This document shows, piece after piece, positions 27,428 through 41,001 of a DNA stretch of 64,000 nucleotides. The notes under the pieces are model-generated. The model saw only the letters and a program-made list of their open reading frames with translations, had not been told where the DNA came from and made no database searches. The DNA is from Pegea sp. RAD2-039 (taxonomy: Eukaryota; Chordata; Thaliacea; Salpida; Salpidae), in the NCBI GenBank assembly GCA_034620365.1, contig JAQGEQ010000380.1, forward strand, positions 1,922,001 through 1,986,000. The letters are read 5' to 3'. Position numbers and translations under genes: made by a program. How positions within the stretch are numbered: position 1 is the first letter of the stretch; each line of letters begins with the position of its first letter.

Positions 27428-30400
27428 TTAGTCCTCCCACTCATTATCATCATATGAATAGTCTGAGTCATCATCATCTGAGTAATCAACAGCAATTCTT
27501 CTTGACAAGATGTAAGCAACATCATTATCAAGCCGTGGTTTTGGTTCTTTTTGAACAACTTTTTTCAATTTATATCCTGTTGAAGTTTAAAGACACATCA
27601 AAGATTGGCTCCGAGAATAACAACAAACGTTGAAAGATTTAAAAGAAATTTTATAAAAGTATCTTAATAGTTCAGAAATTATTCGGTTGTTAGCTGAAGT
27701 TTAAAGATGATTAAAGATTTGAGATGATCAGTGGAGGTTTAAAATGATTAGGGTTTTAAGATGATTAGGGGAGTTTTAAGATGATTAAAGATTTGAGATG
27801 ATTAGGGGAGTTTTGAGATGATCTGGAAAGTTAGAAAGGAGTCTAATCCAGAAACAAACCTTCTCTGATAGCTTGCAGCAAATCACTGATTCCTGCTTCA
27901 GCTTGAGGCTTCGGTTCGGTTTTTTTCAAAGAAACATTCTTTAAAGCTCCAGCAAGACCTGAATCTGCAAAAAAAGTCGATGAAGATGTTAAAAAGAGCT
28001 CAAAATGCGACTTCAAGATACCTTGATCACCACCTGTTGATGGAACAATCCCTCCAGATAGTACTGGTGGTGGAGGTGGGATTCCTGAATCGAGAAGGGG
28101 AGGAACTGGGATGTTGCTAGGCAACGGAGGTGGCGAGGGGATGTTGACTGGGGGTGGTGGTGGAGGCTGGCTTATGAGCGGAGGTGAAGTTGGCATTGGT
28201 GGAGGAAGTGGGATCGATTGAAGATGATCTTCTGGAGGAGGAGGAGGAGGAGCAGGGATTTCAGATCTCATGGATCCGCTGTTGGTTAGTGGAGGATCCA
28301 CTGGAGGAGGTAAAGGAAGATCTTGAGTAAAATCATCGAAACTTGTGATTTCATCAGATGGTTCATGAGATGTTGATGCCGTGGATTCATAGACGGAAGG
28401 TGACGCGAACCCGGAAGATATTGTGTCCGAGCTGCGGATGAAGAAGATTAATAAGAAGCGAGTAGAAAAGGAAGCATCAGGAAGTGATCTTTACAGATAA
28501 GGTTACTCCTGGAATTTTAAGGGATTAAAAGATCATAAGCGGAAGTTGGAAGACATTTTTATCAATTAGATCAGGGAACTTATTGATGCAGAGATGAGAC
28601 GATGGTTTAAGTTGAGAGTAAGAATTTTGAAGAAGAGTCATCTGATACCACAGCAACAAACCACTTTATTTACAAAAAGTTTCACACAACTCAAACCTTG
28701 TCAACTTCGGCTTGACATCATTTTCATTTTTTCGTAAACCAATTGCTTGTTCTGCTTCAAACTCTTTTCCCATCTGTCTCTTCCTAGCTTCAATTTTTCG
28801 AGTAGCGACAGCTTCCCTAATCTTCTGTTGCTTTCTGTAGTTCGGATTTGCTCGTTTCTATTAGAAACAAGTTAAAAAGAAGATCAGAGAAGACACACTT
28901 CCTAAACCTCTTTTTTGCGTTGCTCTCTCCTCTTTTCTTTTGCATCTCTCATCTCTTTTTGCATCGCTTCCCTCCATAAATTGAAGAAATAGTCAGGATC
29001 AGTGTATATCTTCAACGCATCTTTTCCGTCATCTCTACAAACAGTTGTCAGTGATAAGTGATATGGAGAAAGTAAGATGGAAATTTCGGTTAACCAATCA
29101 GATTATATTATCAGAATGGATATTTGATTAGTTACATAATTAAACATTTCACAGCACAACAGTAACTTGTAGATGGAAATTAAAAGTAAACAATTTACAG
29201 TTTATTAAAAAGCTCCAAAAATCCTTGACACTTCGGTTTAGTTTATAAAAAATTATATTTTTTAAATTTATTAAATTATTAGGAAACTTTCAAATACTTT
29301 TTATATTTAGTTATTTAGTATCAAGAATATTGTAGAAAAAATTAAAAAAGTGATAATAACTAGTAGTAAAAATGATAAAAATAAATTTGATGAAAAAGCA
29401 ATTACATATAGATTGAAAAATATCAATAGATCAACTTTTGATGGATTAAATCAGAAGAAGCCTTTAATTAATTTGTCAGGAATAGAAAAAGCAGATTTCT
29501 ATTTATTTTATCCATAAAGTAAATAAAGTTCAAAATATAAAAATATTTTTCATTTAACTTGAAGAGCTTTCAAAAAGTAAACTTCCAAAAAGTAAACAAA
29601 CTACAACTTGTCATAATTGTTTGACTAGCTGGCCAAGTGATACAATATACAGCTGTTAGCTTCAACTTGATGCAAAGTAAAATGTTAAACATTGATAAGA
29701 AAAACTGATAGATGGATTTTTTTTCATATCAACATATTAACTGATAAAAAAGACACTTTGAAAAGATCTTACCTATATTGATTAAGATCCTGTAACGGAG
29801 GAGGTTTATCAGCTTTGTTATATGTTTCATTTAACATCCTAGGGAGGGATTCACGGGAGACAACTTGTTGATCTGTCTCTGGGTTTGATCGAAATGAAGA
29901 TTTCTTGTTGATATCCAGAAGTGATACTGACAAAAAAGTGGTTAGAAAGTTTCAGAGGTGTGAATGATTGGTTAAAATACCTTCTTCTACATTTGAATCA
30001 AGTTGGGTGACTTTTACAGATAATTTATCGATTCGATCTTGTAGTAAGCTGGCTCTGTCGTAGAAACTTGTAGCTTCTGTAAATAGCTCACTAAAAATGT
30101 CTTCAGCGTGGAGAGATAAAGACGAAAGCTGAAGAATTACTCCTAAAAGTAAATGAGAATAATTTTATAAATACAAAAAGTGGTTGCTTCCAAGTTGAAA
30201 AAAATATTTTTTTGAATAAATTAAATGAAAAAAACAAGTTAAATAATTAATTATTTAAAAAAAAAATTGTTAAAATGTTTGAGATGTAAGGAGAAAATGA
30301 GATGTAAAAAGAACCATTTAAGATTAACTTAGATAAACAACTAAAAGGAAATATCAAGTTTAATTTTTCAGTGATTCAAATAAAACAAACTATAAGTTAA

Positions 30401-31098
30401 TCTAGCAGTTTTAGATATTAAACTAAATATGAAAATAATAATAAAAAAACTACTTAGAATACGATATGACATAATCATTTTTTTTGTTATAATAATAAAA
30501 CAAGTTATTACTTAATTTACTAGTTAGGAAAACAAGTAAAAGTTGAAGTTATAACACAGTAATAATATAAAACATATTTGAGTTTAATCAATTCTAGTAT
30601 CATTAAAATGTAAGTCCGAAAACTTTATGAATGACAATTAAAATAATAAAAACTTTACACAAACTACCTTTATTGTTACTCATCGTTAAATCCTTTAAAA
30701 TTTGAATACAAATTAAGGAAAATAAAACTAGAAAGTTGAAACAACACAAAACTTATTTCCTTTTTAAGAACTCGGAATTTTTGTGAAGATTTTTTTACTT
30801 TTTTTTCCTTTTATTGAAGTTTGCTAATGAATTATTTATGAAAGTTACTGGGAATACTTTAAAATCACCATCAAAGCTATGATGATTTAATAGCGGAAGT
30901 TAAAGATAACAAAATATTGGTAGTTAAAAATTTGACATTCTTTAATAGATAAGTTCAAAAATTAAAATGTTTTTCAATTTCAACTAAGTAAGTACCTGAT
31001 AAAGTTTTATTTGTGACATATTCTAATTCTCCATTCCATTCAGGATTCAGTGAACGACACAGTTCTGATGGTTCAACTAACCTCTTTATCAAAGGCAT
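27428..31098 (-). CDS. WAVE/SCAR actin-nucleation promoting factor
   Basis: Acts in the WAVE regulatory complex to activate Arp2/3 below the plasma membrane in response to Rac. Eight exons give 456 aa in phase. The N-terminal WAVE homology domain starts [14 protein letters not shown] and continues with [26 protein letters not shown]-like wording and PYR-like [12 protein letters not shown]. Then [13 protein letters not shown], a basic region ([17 protein letters not shown]), a long proline-rich region (exon 28022-28431), the WH2-type helix [17 protein letters not shown], and the central/acidic end [16 protein letters not shown] with DDNEWED and stop. Exons: 27428-27576, 27860-27964, 28022-28431, 28697-28857, 28908-29034, 29773-29926, 29981-30142, 30996-31098. 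A continuous frame across 27965-28021 exists, but I treat that 57-bp segment as an intron (gtatct...tttgcag). I find no second WAVE copy here. Confidence 0.97.
27700..27835 (-). repeat. Minisatellite-like tandem repeat in a WAVE intron
   Basis: Several imperfect copies of a roughly 20-25 bp unit containing AGATGATTAGGGGAGTTTT lie in the intron between exons 27428-27576 and 27860-27964. Related but degenerate words recur in the neighbouring sequence. No function is evident. Confidence 0.55.
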
Positions 31099-34000
31099 TT
31101 TTATTTAAAAAGTTAAAGCAAACCCTAAAAATCTAAAATTTTATTTTACTACATTTTAAATCAAAATAAAATAAATTTTAGAAATAAACATGTTATAAAA
31201 TAATATTAACATTTTGGAAACTAAATATTCTTCATCTTATATTTTATTGCTTAGTTACAGTAATGATTCATCACAGAGTTTATATAAATACAGGAAATAA
31301 CTTTGTTCAATTTCTTACTGTAAACATAATAAATAACTTAAATAAATTTTTGACTAAAATAAGCTTTTAATAAACGAAGTTTTGAAAACTAGTTTACTTG
31401 CATTATTTAAAACAGTTTTGACTATGTTGGTTATACACATTGTTGAATATATATTTATTAGGAGCTTTATAACTATACATGTATATATTCACTTATAAAT
31501 ATAAAATCTGTAATCAAAGTTTTTACTTTAAAAATTTTCATAATTAAATTAATCATTATTAACCATAAATTCAAAAAATAGCTAAAAAATTTTTAAATAA
31601 CTTTAAAATAATTAAAAACTTTAGTGTTATAATGAACTATCAGACAATTCTAAAAAGAAAATTAAAAACTAACAGAAATTAATTAATACTGTAAATTCAT
31701 ACCTTTAAATGTTCAAAAAACAGTAATCAAACTTAAAATCACAAATTCTAGAATCTAAATTACTTTTATATATTCTGTATGTTGTCAGTTTCATCATGTT
31801 ATAAAATTTTCAAGTTTAACAAATCATTTATATTGCCAAAATTAATGTTTATGAAAATAAAAAATTTAATTTCTAAGAAGCTTAAATACAATTTGCCATT
31901 TAGTAGTAAAAAATAGTAAAATATTTAAATCAAAAACAAATGACTATAATATTATAAGTAATCAGACAAAATATTTGAAGTCATATATTTTAACAACCTT
32001 TTTATACATTATAAAAACTTTATTTAATATTAATAAAATTATTACAAAAAAACAAAACAAATTAAAAATCAAGACAACTTTATTTGAAGTAATATAGCCA
32101 AGTTTACCAATTAAAGACTATTTTATATAAATAAAATTATAATTTGTCAGGAAAGATGATTATTTATAATATCAAATTAGATTTTACTAAAAAATATTAT
32201 TAAAAGTTGCAAAACTATAAAACGAACTAAGTAATTAAAAATTAAATCAGTTAAACATCATTGTAACTAGAGAGTTTGATTAAAGTATGTTTGAAATATT
32301 TAAAGCTTGTTTTCAATTTACAAGAAGAAAAATTCACATTTACTATTTAAGTAGTACATAGTAAATATAAGTGCAAGCATTACAAGTAAAAGGTTTATTA
32401 AAATTATTAAAATCAAAAACAATAGACAGTAAGAAAAATTGGACAAAAAAATTAAAAAAGACTAGACAGAATTTAAATTACAAATATTAAATTAAAGTAA
32501 ATCCTAAAATATATAAGTGACATCAATATTTTACACACGATATAAGGGTGTGTTTAAGAATAGAAATCAACAAATATTAAATATTTAATTTCATTTTCGC
32601 CCAAATTGATGATATTTATATATAAAAAGTCAAAAAGTAGCATGGTATATAATCTAAGATGTAAAGTTATTTTAAAGTAAACTCTTTCACAAAAGTTAGA
32701 AAACTTGGCATTAGTTTTTTACTAGTTAAGATAAATATTAATCGTAAAATTGAAATAAAATGTTCAGTGTAGAAATAATAAACAAGGTTTATACGAATTT
32801 TAATTATACTTACTGTAAATTATAATATTTAAATTATAAATCAATATGTTTTTATTTTTATGTAGTTATTCATCAAATTTAAATTATTATTTTTTTCAAG
32901 ACAGTAAATTTAGTGCTAAAATGAATAATTACGACATACATATTAAAAAGTACATATTAAAAATCTTAAGCTTGTTAATTTTGTAAACAAAGTTGGTAGA
33001 GCTTTATGGAGATTTTGAACAAAATATGAAAATATTCTCTGTTCAGTTATTTTTAAAAATCAATAATAGAGCTCTAAAAAGTTAGTTGAGTACTAAGCCT
33101 AAAAGTTGTATTTCTATTATGTTCTTTCGACAAATATTGGTATTTATTAAGAAAGCCACATTTAGAGTTTTTTTCGACGTTTTCACCGAAAATCTCTCTG
33201 ATTTTTATTTACGAAAACTCTTTAACTTGGAAAATCATTCAATAGCTACAGGTTGTAATAATGAAAAGCTACTTGATAAGCTATAAACTTTCTTTCGAAT
33301 TCTATTACATCATAAAATCTTTTCAATTCTTACAAATAAGAAATTTGCTTTTATTATTAAAGATGATTTATGGAATAGAAGATGTAATTTCTTAATATAT
33401 AATATCTTGAAGTTTTCTATGATAATAAATAGTTTGAAAATTAACTTAATATTTAGTGAGCAAAAATGTATTGACTAATTTGTTGAGTCAGAATCAAAGT
33501 AAAATAAAAATATTTTTCAAAAGTTGTTTATCATAAAAAATCTGAAAAATTTATCAGTTAATCATATTACTATCAAATAAACCTAAAAGGTGAACTGAAG
33601 AGTTTATCAACTTCTTATTGAATCTCTCTCTTTATACAATTTGTATCTGAAGACATTTACTTATCTCAACTTGTTTTTAGGCAACAACATCCTAGTAAGC
33701 ATATATTTGTAATTTCAAGTTTGATAAAAACAACTTTACACATTTTGAACAATCTTTAACCGAAATAACACAATACATATTTAGCATAAATAACATCATA
33801 GGTTACTAAGCTATTAGTAATACAGAAAACTTTGAAACTTTTCAATTAAAAGTAAAAACTTCAAAACTCTTTCACATATAATTGAAAAGAAATCTTTTCA
33901 GATTAACACAACTCTAAGACGTTTAAGGCGCCAGCAGCGAAGCTAGAATACATCAAGATACTTAAAATTAAATTGATTTAAGAGTAAACACGAAACTTGT

Positions 34001-34119
34001 AATATAACTTTGTATTTTGTATGAGATTATATTTAGTTTAGACAACTTACCACCTTGCGTTTATCTGATGAGGAAATTAGAATAAAGTACAACATAAAAG
34101 GATTTAATAAGCAAATAAC
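31099..34119. other. AT-rich intergenic DNA between WAVE and ClpX
   Basis: About 3.0 kb. A 66-codon frame at 33086-33286 has no recognisable motif and no splice context, and I do not call it a gene. The stretch probably holds the WAVE promoter and the ClpX 3' UTR. Confidence 0.6.
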
Positions 34120-37100
34120 TTAAATAACTGCAGCAGATTCTTCAACAGTATCTTTTTCATTTGAAGGTCTTCGGATGTAGAGAGGAGCTTTGCCTTTTGC
34201 AACAACATTCTCATCAACACAAACTCCAATTATATCGCTATCGGGAACATCATACATTGCATCAAGTAAAAGACGTTCCTATCAATCAATTCAGTTGAAA
34301 ACAAACTGTTTTGGTGTTTAAAGTCTATGTTTTACTTCAGAATACATCAAGCCACAACAATTGTGCTTATTTGTCAATATCTAGTCGACAAAACCACTAT
34401 TGAACCGTAGTTATCTTGTAGGTTAAAGTTTAAAAGAATTATCTTACTAATAAACAAACAATAATATTAAATATTTGATAAACATTTGAAGGTTTTCTTA
34501 ATTGCAAATAATAAGAAATTCATTTGTTAAAATCAATTAAATCTAACGGATGTAGATATGAGGTAAGATAATAAAAGTCTGTTCACCATGATGGAGCGAA
34601 GACCACGGGCACCTGTACGCCTTTCAAGGGCCAACTGGGCAATCTCTTGCAGGGCGTTTGGAGTTATTGCCAGGTCAGCGTTGTCCATCAAAAACAAAGA
34701 CTAGAAAGATTTCAAGATCGGTTTAAAGATGAATATTTTGTAAAAAATGAAATTTGGGAGTAAGTCAAAAGATAAAAAGTTGAAAAATACTTTGAAAGAA
34801 ATAGTGAAGCAAAGAAATTGAAATTGAAAAAATGTCGAATCAGAAAATTCAGTTGAACTCACTTGAAATTGTGGAACAATCGCGTTTTTAGGTTCAACTA
34901 GAATCTGAATCAAGTGTTCTGTATTTAAACTGTGCAGAGGAACTATTATAGGAATTCTCCCAACAAACTCTGGAATCATTCCAAAAGAAACAAGATCTCT
35001 AAATTGAACAAATAGAATTAAAATACCAACTAGCAACTTTCATTGATCAAAATAGTTGTTTAGGGTTTCGATTTGAAAACAGAAAGAGTTTGAAACAAGA
35101 AGTAAAATCATCTTCCTGCTTAATAAGAAAATGACTTCACCTCAAACATTATGTAATATTTAAAATATTAAATTGATGAGTTCAAACTAAACACAAACTA
35201 TTATTTATTGAAATTAATCTTGCAAAAATTTATAAGATTAATCAGTAAGAAGAAAGATAAAAATATCGTGAAAATGCGTCATCACTATGTACATGACGTC
35301 ATTCGGTTTTCACGATTAGTACGCTACTAACCCTGATTCTGTGTTTTTAAGAAGGTTGTCACGTTCTGCATTTTCCTTAAGAGCTATTTTAAGAGGAGCT
35401 TCACGAGTCGGAGAAGATGTGGCGTCAAAACCGATGCTACTTGAGGAAGTAGCAGTAGTTGACGTTTCAGTTTGACAATGATTAAATCCAAGAGACTAAA
35501 AAGAATTCTTATTAAAAAGTAAAGAAATAATTTGTGAAGAAACCTTTTCATTCATTCGACGAGAAACAAACTTTTCCAATCCATTAAAAGCACCAGAAGC
35601 AATAAAAAGAATATTTGTAGTATCGACGGGAACAGATTCAACTCTCATTTTACGAGAGCTACGTTCAGGAACATTAACTGTGGTACCCTCTAGCATCTTT
35701 AGCAGTCCCTACAAAGATATTAACTCAAGATCTGTCCTCTTCTTCATCTTTAACTTACTTGTTGCACTCCTTCACCACCAACATCTCTCAACACATGCTT
35801 CTCAGTAACACTGCTAATTTTATCAACTTCATCAAGAAATATGATGCCTGTAGATGTAGAATATTTCAATAAAACGAATTACAAATTGAAGATAACCTTG
35901 CTGAGTTTTCTCAACGTTTCCACTTGCGTCTTGTAGTAATTTAGCAATCACCGACTCGATATCTTCACCGACATATCCCGCTTGTGTTAAAGTTGTGCAA
36001 TCACAAATAGCAAATGGCACGTTCAAACACTTTGCTAAGGTTTGAGCCAACAAAGTTTTTCCTGTTTGAAACAAGTTACAAATCAAAGAATTATTTAATC
36101 AAACGATTATTGGTAAGTTCAAAAAGTTTTATTATTGTATTTGTATAATTATTTGGAAGCAATCAATCAAAACGGAAGTTTTTGAGGATAATTTATTCAC
36201 AATAAAAATTTCAACTCTTAAACCAAGTTAAACTTAAAAAAGAAAATCTTTTATTAAATATAAAAGAGAATTTGATTAGCTTGTTTATTTGAAAAATACT
36301 TAAAATGTAAATAGAACTTAACAAAAATATAGTTTTATAATTAATAACTAAAAGTTTATAGGTTGACTTAACGATACAAAGATTATTCACAAAGTCTAAT
36401 AAATAAGTGAATAAGAATATTTTACCTGAACCAGTAGGTCCAAGCATCAAGATATTACTTTTTTCAAGGATAATATCTGTGTCTGTATCTTCAGCTAGTT
36501 GTTTATCAAATGGTTTATTTTTCATGAATAAACTATTACTCTGAATTTCCTGCTTGCTACCAACCACTGGACTAAATGGTTTACCAGCTATATGTAAAAC
36601 ATCAGCATAACCTGAAAATGATAAAAATAGTCTTCAAATTAAAAAATTAATATCTTTTACTTGGAGATGCTGGATGTACATGAGCATGCGACCGCTCTAT
36701 TTCTGATGACGTTGGTTGTTTTTGAGTTGGTTGATTTTTTAATATTCTTTTGTAGTGGTTATAGACTGCAACAGCCAATACTTTTTTAGCATGCTGTTGT
36801 CCGATAACATAGCGATCTAAATATTGACAAATCTGAGGAAAAAAAACATTAACTTTGCGTTGATGTGTGTGTAAAAAGATTAAAACTTGTTTTTATTTAT
36901 AAAACTAAAATGCGAATTAGTTAAAAGAACCTTTTTAGGTGATGGTAAACAACTCTGATCCCAAATTGACTCCTCAGAGTTTGAAGATTCAGCAGAAGTA
37001 GAAGGTGGATTGAGTCTATTGTTTGTAGCTGACATAACAGTATAAAATGCCGAGCATTTTTTGTTTGTACAAAAAACAAAAGAAGAACGTGCTAAAAAAA

Positions 37101-38009
37101 GATTGCATTTACAGAGAGTATTTAATTATAAACGAACCTACCAAATGTATTAACTTTTTTACACGGATGTTTACATTTTTGACACATTAAATCTCCACCA
37201 TCAATTATATTGTCACTTCCCGAGCTTCCAGATATATTGCTACCTCCAGAGCTATTGTCTCCATTAAATCCAGAGTCATTACTTGAGCTTGAAAGAACAG
37301 AATCATATTGTTTGATTCCTATTATGTTATAATGACTGCTTTTCAATTTAATGTTTCTTGTAGTAGTATTGTAAATAATGGATTGAAATGGAGCTTGCTT
37401 AGAAGAATAAAATTGTTTTTTATATAAAAGAAGAGATTTGATGCTATTTGTAGCAAAGCTTCTTGGACTATCAGTCAAATCTGTTGCAGGATTTTGGCTT
37501 AAGTTCCCTTTAAACAAAACATAATTTTTCTAAAGTTTTGAATTAATAAATTGTCAAATTTTATTCCAAAAACTATTTATTTTTTTAATGTACTAATAAT
37601 TATTTATGAAAATAATTTATGAGTTAAAAATATAGCTTAAAATATCATAGATTTAGTAGATGCTTATATTATTTTTAGGTACTATAACTTTATATAATGT
37701 ATATACCTACAAAGCTAAAACTATAATTTTCTCTACACAAGATTTTAATGAAACAAACACAATTTGAAACTAAACTAGTATCTATATATTATCATACAGA
37801 AAAAATGAACTTCAAAAAAAATGTTATATACATAAAATCATAATCTATTAACAGTTCTAATCATAAAAATATATAGGTTTTGAAAGAATTACTTGAGTAG
37901 TAAATTAACTTTTAAAAATCTACTTACCAAGTAAAGATTTTGATAAAGGTGTGAGAGTATTGACACGGGTTGAGATGTTAGAACAATTACAGCGTACAGT
38001 GGCAGACAT
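34120..38009 (-). CDS. CLPX: Mitochondrial ATP-dependent Clp protease ATP-binding subunit ClpX
   Basis: AAA+ unfoldase of the mitochondrial matrix; it feeds substrates to ClpP and also acts alone in haem synthesis. Twelve exons give 652 aa in phase (human 633). Order: a basic, hydroxylated N-terminus fitting a mitochondrial presequence; a zinc-binding domain with CQKC and, after an intron, [31 protein letters not shown]; Walker A GPTGSGKT split by an intron; [15 protein letters not shown]; Walker [43 protein letters not shown]; sensor-2 helix [14 protein letters not shown]. Exons: 34120-34278, 34587-34700, 34863-34998, 35332-35495, 35544-35708, 35759-35847, 35897-36061, 36426-36611, 36661-36832, 36931-37091, 37142-37507, 37928-38009. 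The start is the ATG at 38007-38009. Poly-Ser/Gly stretches near residues 70-115 are less conserved. Confidence 0.98.
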
Positions 38010-40427
38010 ATTTGTTGCTTTATCTTAGTTATTTTAACAAATCAAAATCTTTTACTGATATGTCCTATATAAATTAAATTTAAATTATATAAAAATTAAT
38101 TAATATAAGTGAATAATCAAGGTAATGAACTTTAAAATTGGGATTATTAGGATGAAAATCTTAATTTTAAAAAGTTTATGTTTCAAAATATTATTCTAAA
38201 TTGTAAGACTTGTGTATTTATGTATAAAAATAACTTTTATTTATTACAATAAAAGTGAGGGAGGGTACCTGAAAAGAGCACCTCTCACTAACACACAATC
38301 TCACAAATAATATTATTTATAATAATATTTGTAATTTGGATACAAATATAGAAAGAAAAAATAATACTACAGCTTTATCATTTATATATTCATATTATAT
38401 CTATATATCATATACGCCATTCATGTAAATGTTTAAATTTATTCTTAATATAACTAAAATAACAACAAAGATATAAAAATGAATATTTACATTATTTATA
38501 TTATTAATGTATTCATTATATTCATATATTTATTATCTATATATTTATAGAATAACGGATGGCTGTTATTTTATTAAAATAAGTTTATAAGTTTTCCAAC
38601 TTGTAACATTAATATTTTGTTAATTCAAAAGTTTTATAGAAAAAAATCAATAATTCAGTTACTAAATGATTTTTTATTTAACTAAAGTATCTGTTATTAA
38701 TAGAAAAAGTACAATTTAATAATAGTCTCTCAAAGAAGTTAACAAACAATATTCTTAAATGATAAGAAAACTTAAGATCAAAAAATGTTTATTATTAAAA
38801 TAAATTTAATCAATTTATTAATCATTTTAGACAATTATCTTGAAAAAAGTAGGCACTAATAAAACTTATTTAAGAATAGTAATAATAGCATTATCATTAT
38901 TTATAAAATAGATTTTTATAAGTTTTCTTTTTTAAATATATATAACTATGTATTATATCAATATCTAACAGCTTAATTTTGCCATGAATGGTGTCACATT
39001 ATCAAACTATAATAATTAAAAAACTTAAATAAAATGGGTTAAAACTATTTTACCAAGTTTTTTTTATCTAAAATATAATGAACTTGAATGACAAAGATTT
39101 ATAAAAAAATAAGCTTCAACAAAAAAATATTATAATAAATATATTTTACCCAATTATTTAAAAAATTGCAATAAATGATAAAAATTTTTTTCAAAAAATC
39201 AATATTTTTAATTTATCAATAACTTTCAGGCATACTACTAACATCACTTGAAACTATAAACAAATAAATAATAAGAAGATAAACTCTATCAAAACACATC
39301 CAAAACCATAAAATTCTTTAACAAAAGTAATTAAATACAATTATTTACGGAATAGCTATTAATTCTAAAAAGAACTTACGTAATAAAAAAAAAATAACAT
39401 AGCAACATTGATACGAGTACACTTTAGATAGCTTAGTGTCAGTAGTGAAGAAATAAAAAATGAAGTTGTTATGAAACATAAAATCCTATTAGGCTATTTA
39501 TTTTTCTATCTAAACTATTCAAAAAAATGTTCAAAATGTTTACTTCATGAAAAAATCTTTTTCATAAAAATTAAATTTTAGTTAAAGTTGAGCCAACTTT
39601 TAAATATAATTAGATGTAATGTAATCTATGTAATCTAATTAAATGTCATGAGTATTAGCCTTTTATTTGACAAGTTGTAACCAAGTAAATTGAATATTTT
39701 GATAAACTTTAATACAGATGCATGGGCTACAAATGCAGAAAAAATCATTAAAGAGTTTTATGTTCAACTGGATAAGGAAGTAAAATGAAAAATTTAATTA
39801 CTGCTTCCGTAATGATGCAAGTATTAACCAACTCCAACTAGTAAGATTTATAAAATCAACTGAATTGGTTTAAGTTTTTTGTTTACTCACATCAATTTTA
39901 AATAAATATTTCCAAGCTAAAGTCAACTAAGTAAATTTAGCTTTAAATTGATATATGCTTTAAAGTTCTGTGATGAATTATTTCTTATATAGTTTAAGCA
40001 ATTAAAATTTGAGATGCTGGTGTCACATTTAGCTTCAGCTCTATTAGAGCAAAAATTGATACTTGTAATTTCTATAACTTTTATTTTTACAGCTTAAGCA
40101 TTAATCTAAACTGCCATTCAAGTTTATTTAATCAATATTAATGTTATAACATTATTTTTATAGTTTCGGCTGCTTTTTAGGGTTGATTACAAAAAGCTTC
40201 TAATGAATCAGCATGGAAAATATACGGATATAATATGAAAAAGAATTCTCAGCTAAAACTCACTTTATACGTTTACTTCAATCTTATGCAATCTTATTCA
40301 ATAACTTAAATTAAAGAGCTTTTCATTCCACAAGCTATTTTAAATTGAAGCATATTTATTACAACATAAAACAAGTTGTAAAAAACTTAAAAAAATTATA
40401 ATTTTGATCAGGAAATTTAAAAGACTA
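38010..40427. other. AT-rich intergenic DNA between ClpX and LC3
   Basis: About 2.4 kb. Apart from the inverted LINE tail at 38236-38372, I see only A/T-rich sequence. It should include the ClpX promoter and the LC3 3' UTR. Confidence 0.6.
38236..38372 (-). repeat. Inverted LINE 3' tail
   Basis: Read on the minus strand it runs TTTTTCTTTCTATATTTGTA ... GTGCTCTTTTCAGG ... TTATTGTAATAAA, matching the tails at 7550-7700 and 25100-25245. It is short, with no coding part. Confidence 0.6.
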
Positions 40428-41001
40428 TTATCCAAAGGTTTGCTCGGAAGCATAAGTCATGTAGAGGAAACCATCTTCATCTTTATAAGCATCATAGATT
40501 TCACTAATTGATTGAGATAAACTGACCATAGTTCTGTCGTTGACTAATATAAAAATAGCTTGAATCGAGTTCAATTGAGACTTTCTATAAACAGAAAGTC
40601 AGATAAATAACAATTTGATCTCACCCAATGATAAGAAGTTACAAATATTTTTACAAACAACTTTCTTGAAAAGTTTTTACCTGATTATTTGGTAAATATG
40701 CATCATAGTATGATGTTTTGGGACAAGAAATTTGCAGTTTTTCAGATCGCTTAATGATAAATCATTTTTATTCCGTTCAATAATCAGCTGGAAAGATTGA
40801 GCTCTCAAATGATTCAACATGATTTAAAATATTATTAGCGCTACTTACCGGTAACAAGTCTGGATTATTAGTTTTTAATCGTTCAGATAAGACTTTACGG
40901 GACTCTAGTAATTAAAAAAATATTACAATAGTCTATCGAAGCTGAAAACTTCCAGTTAAGTTACCAAAATCTTTTGTTTGCTTGAACTGTTGACCTGGCA
41001 T
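40428..41001 (-). CDS. LC3-type Atg8 ubiquitin-like protein, naturally ending at glycine
   Basis: Atg8 proteins are joined to phosphatidylethanolamine on autophagosomes and bind cargo receptors through LIR motifs. Four exons give 118 aa: 40428-40584, 40681-40787, 40849-40904, 40965-41001. It begins [12 protein letters not shown]. The core has [21 protein letters not shown], the helix IIRKSQLN and [19 protein letters not shown], then [32 protein letters not shown] is LC3 wording; GABARAPs have a YG ending and different flanks. The stop codon (40428-40430) follows the conserved Gly directly, so there is no C-terminal tail for ATG4 to remove. No donor site near the end would allow an extra exon. 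No paralogue is seen here. Confidence 0.97.

Noticed and set aside
27843-28301. A 152-residue proline-rich protein of its own
   Set aside because: It is two WAVE exons plus the in-frame intron 27965-28021; the WAVE model explains it fully.
33086-33286. 66-codon plus-strand frame in the WAVE-ClpX gap
   Set aside because: No recognisable domain, no splice partners, and typical of chance frames in this base composition.
40428-41001. GABARAP rather than LC3
   Set aside because: [12 protein letters not shown]...TFG and the N-terminal FKQ wording fit LC3; GABARAP-specific YG ending and flanks are absent.
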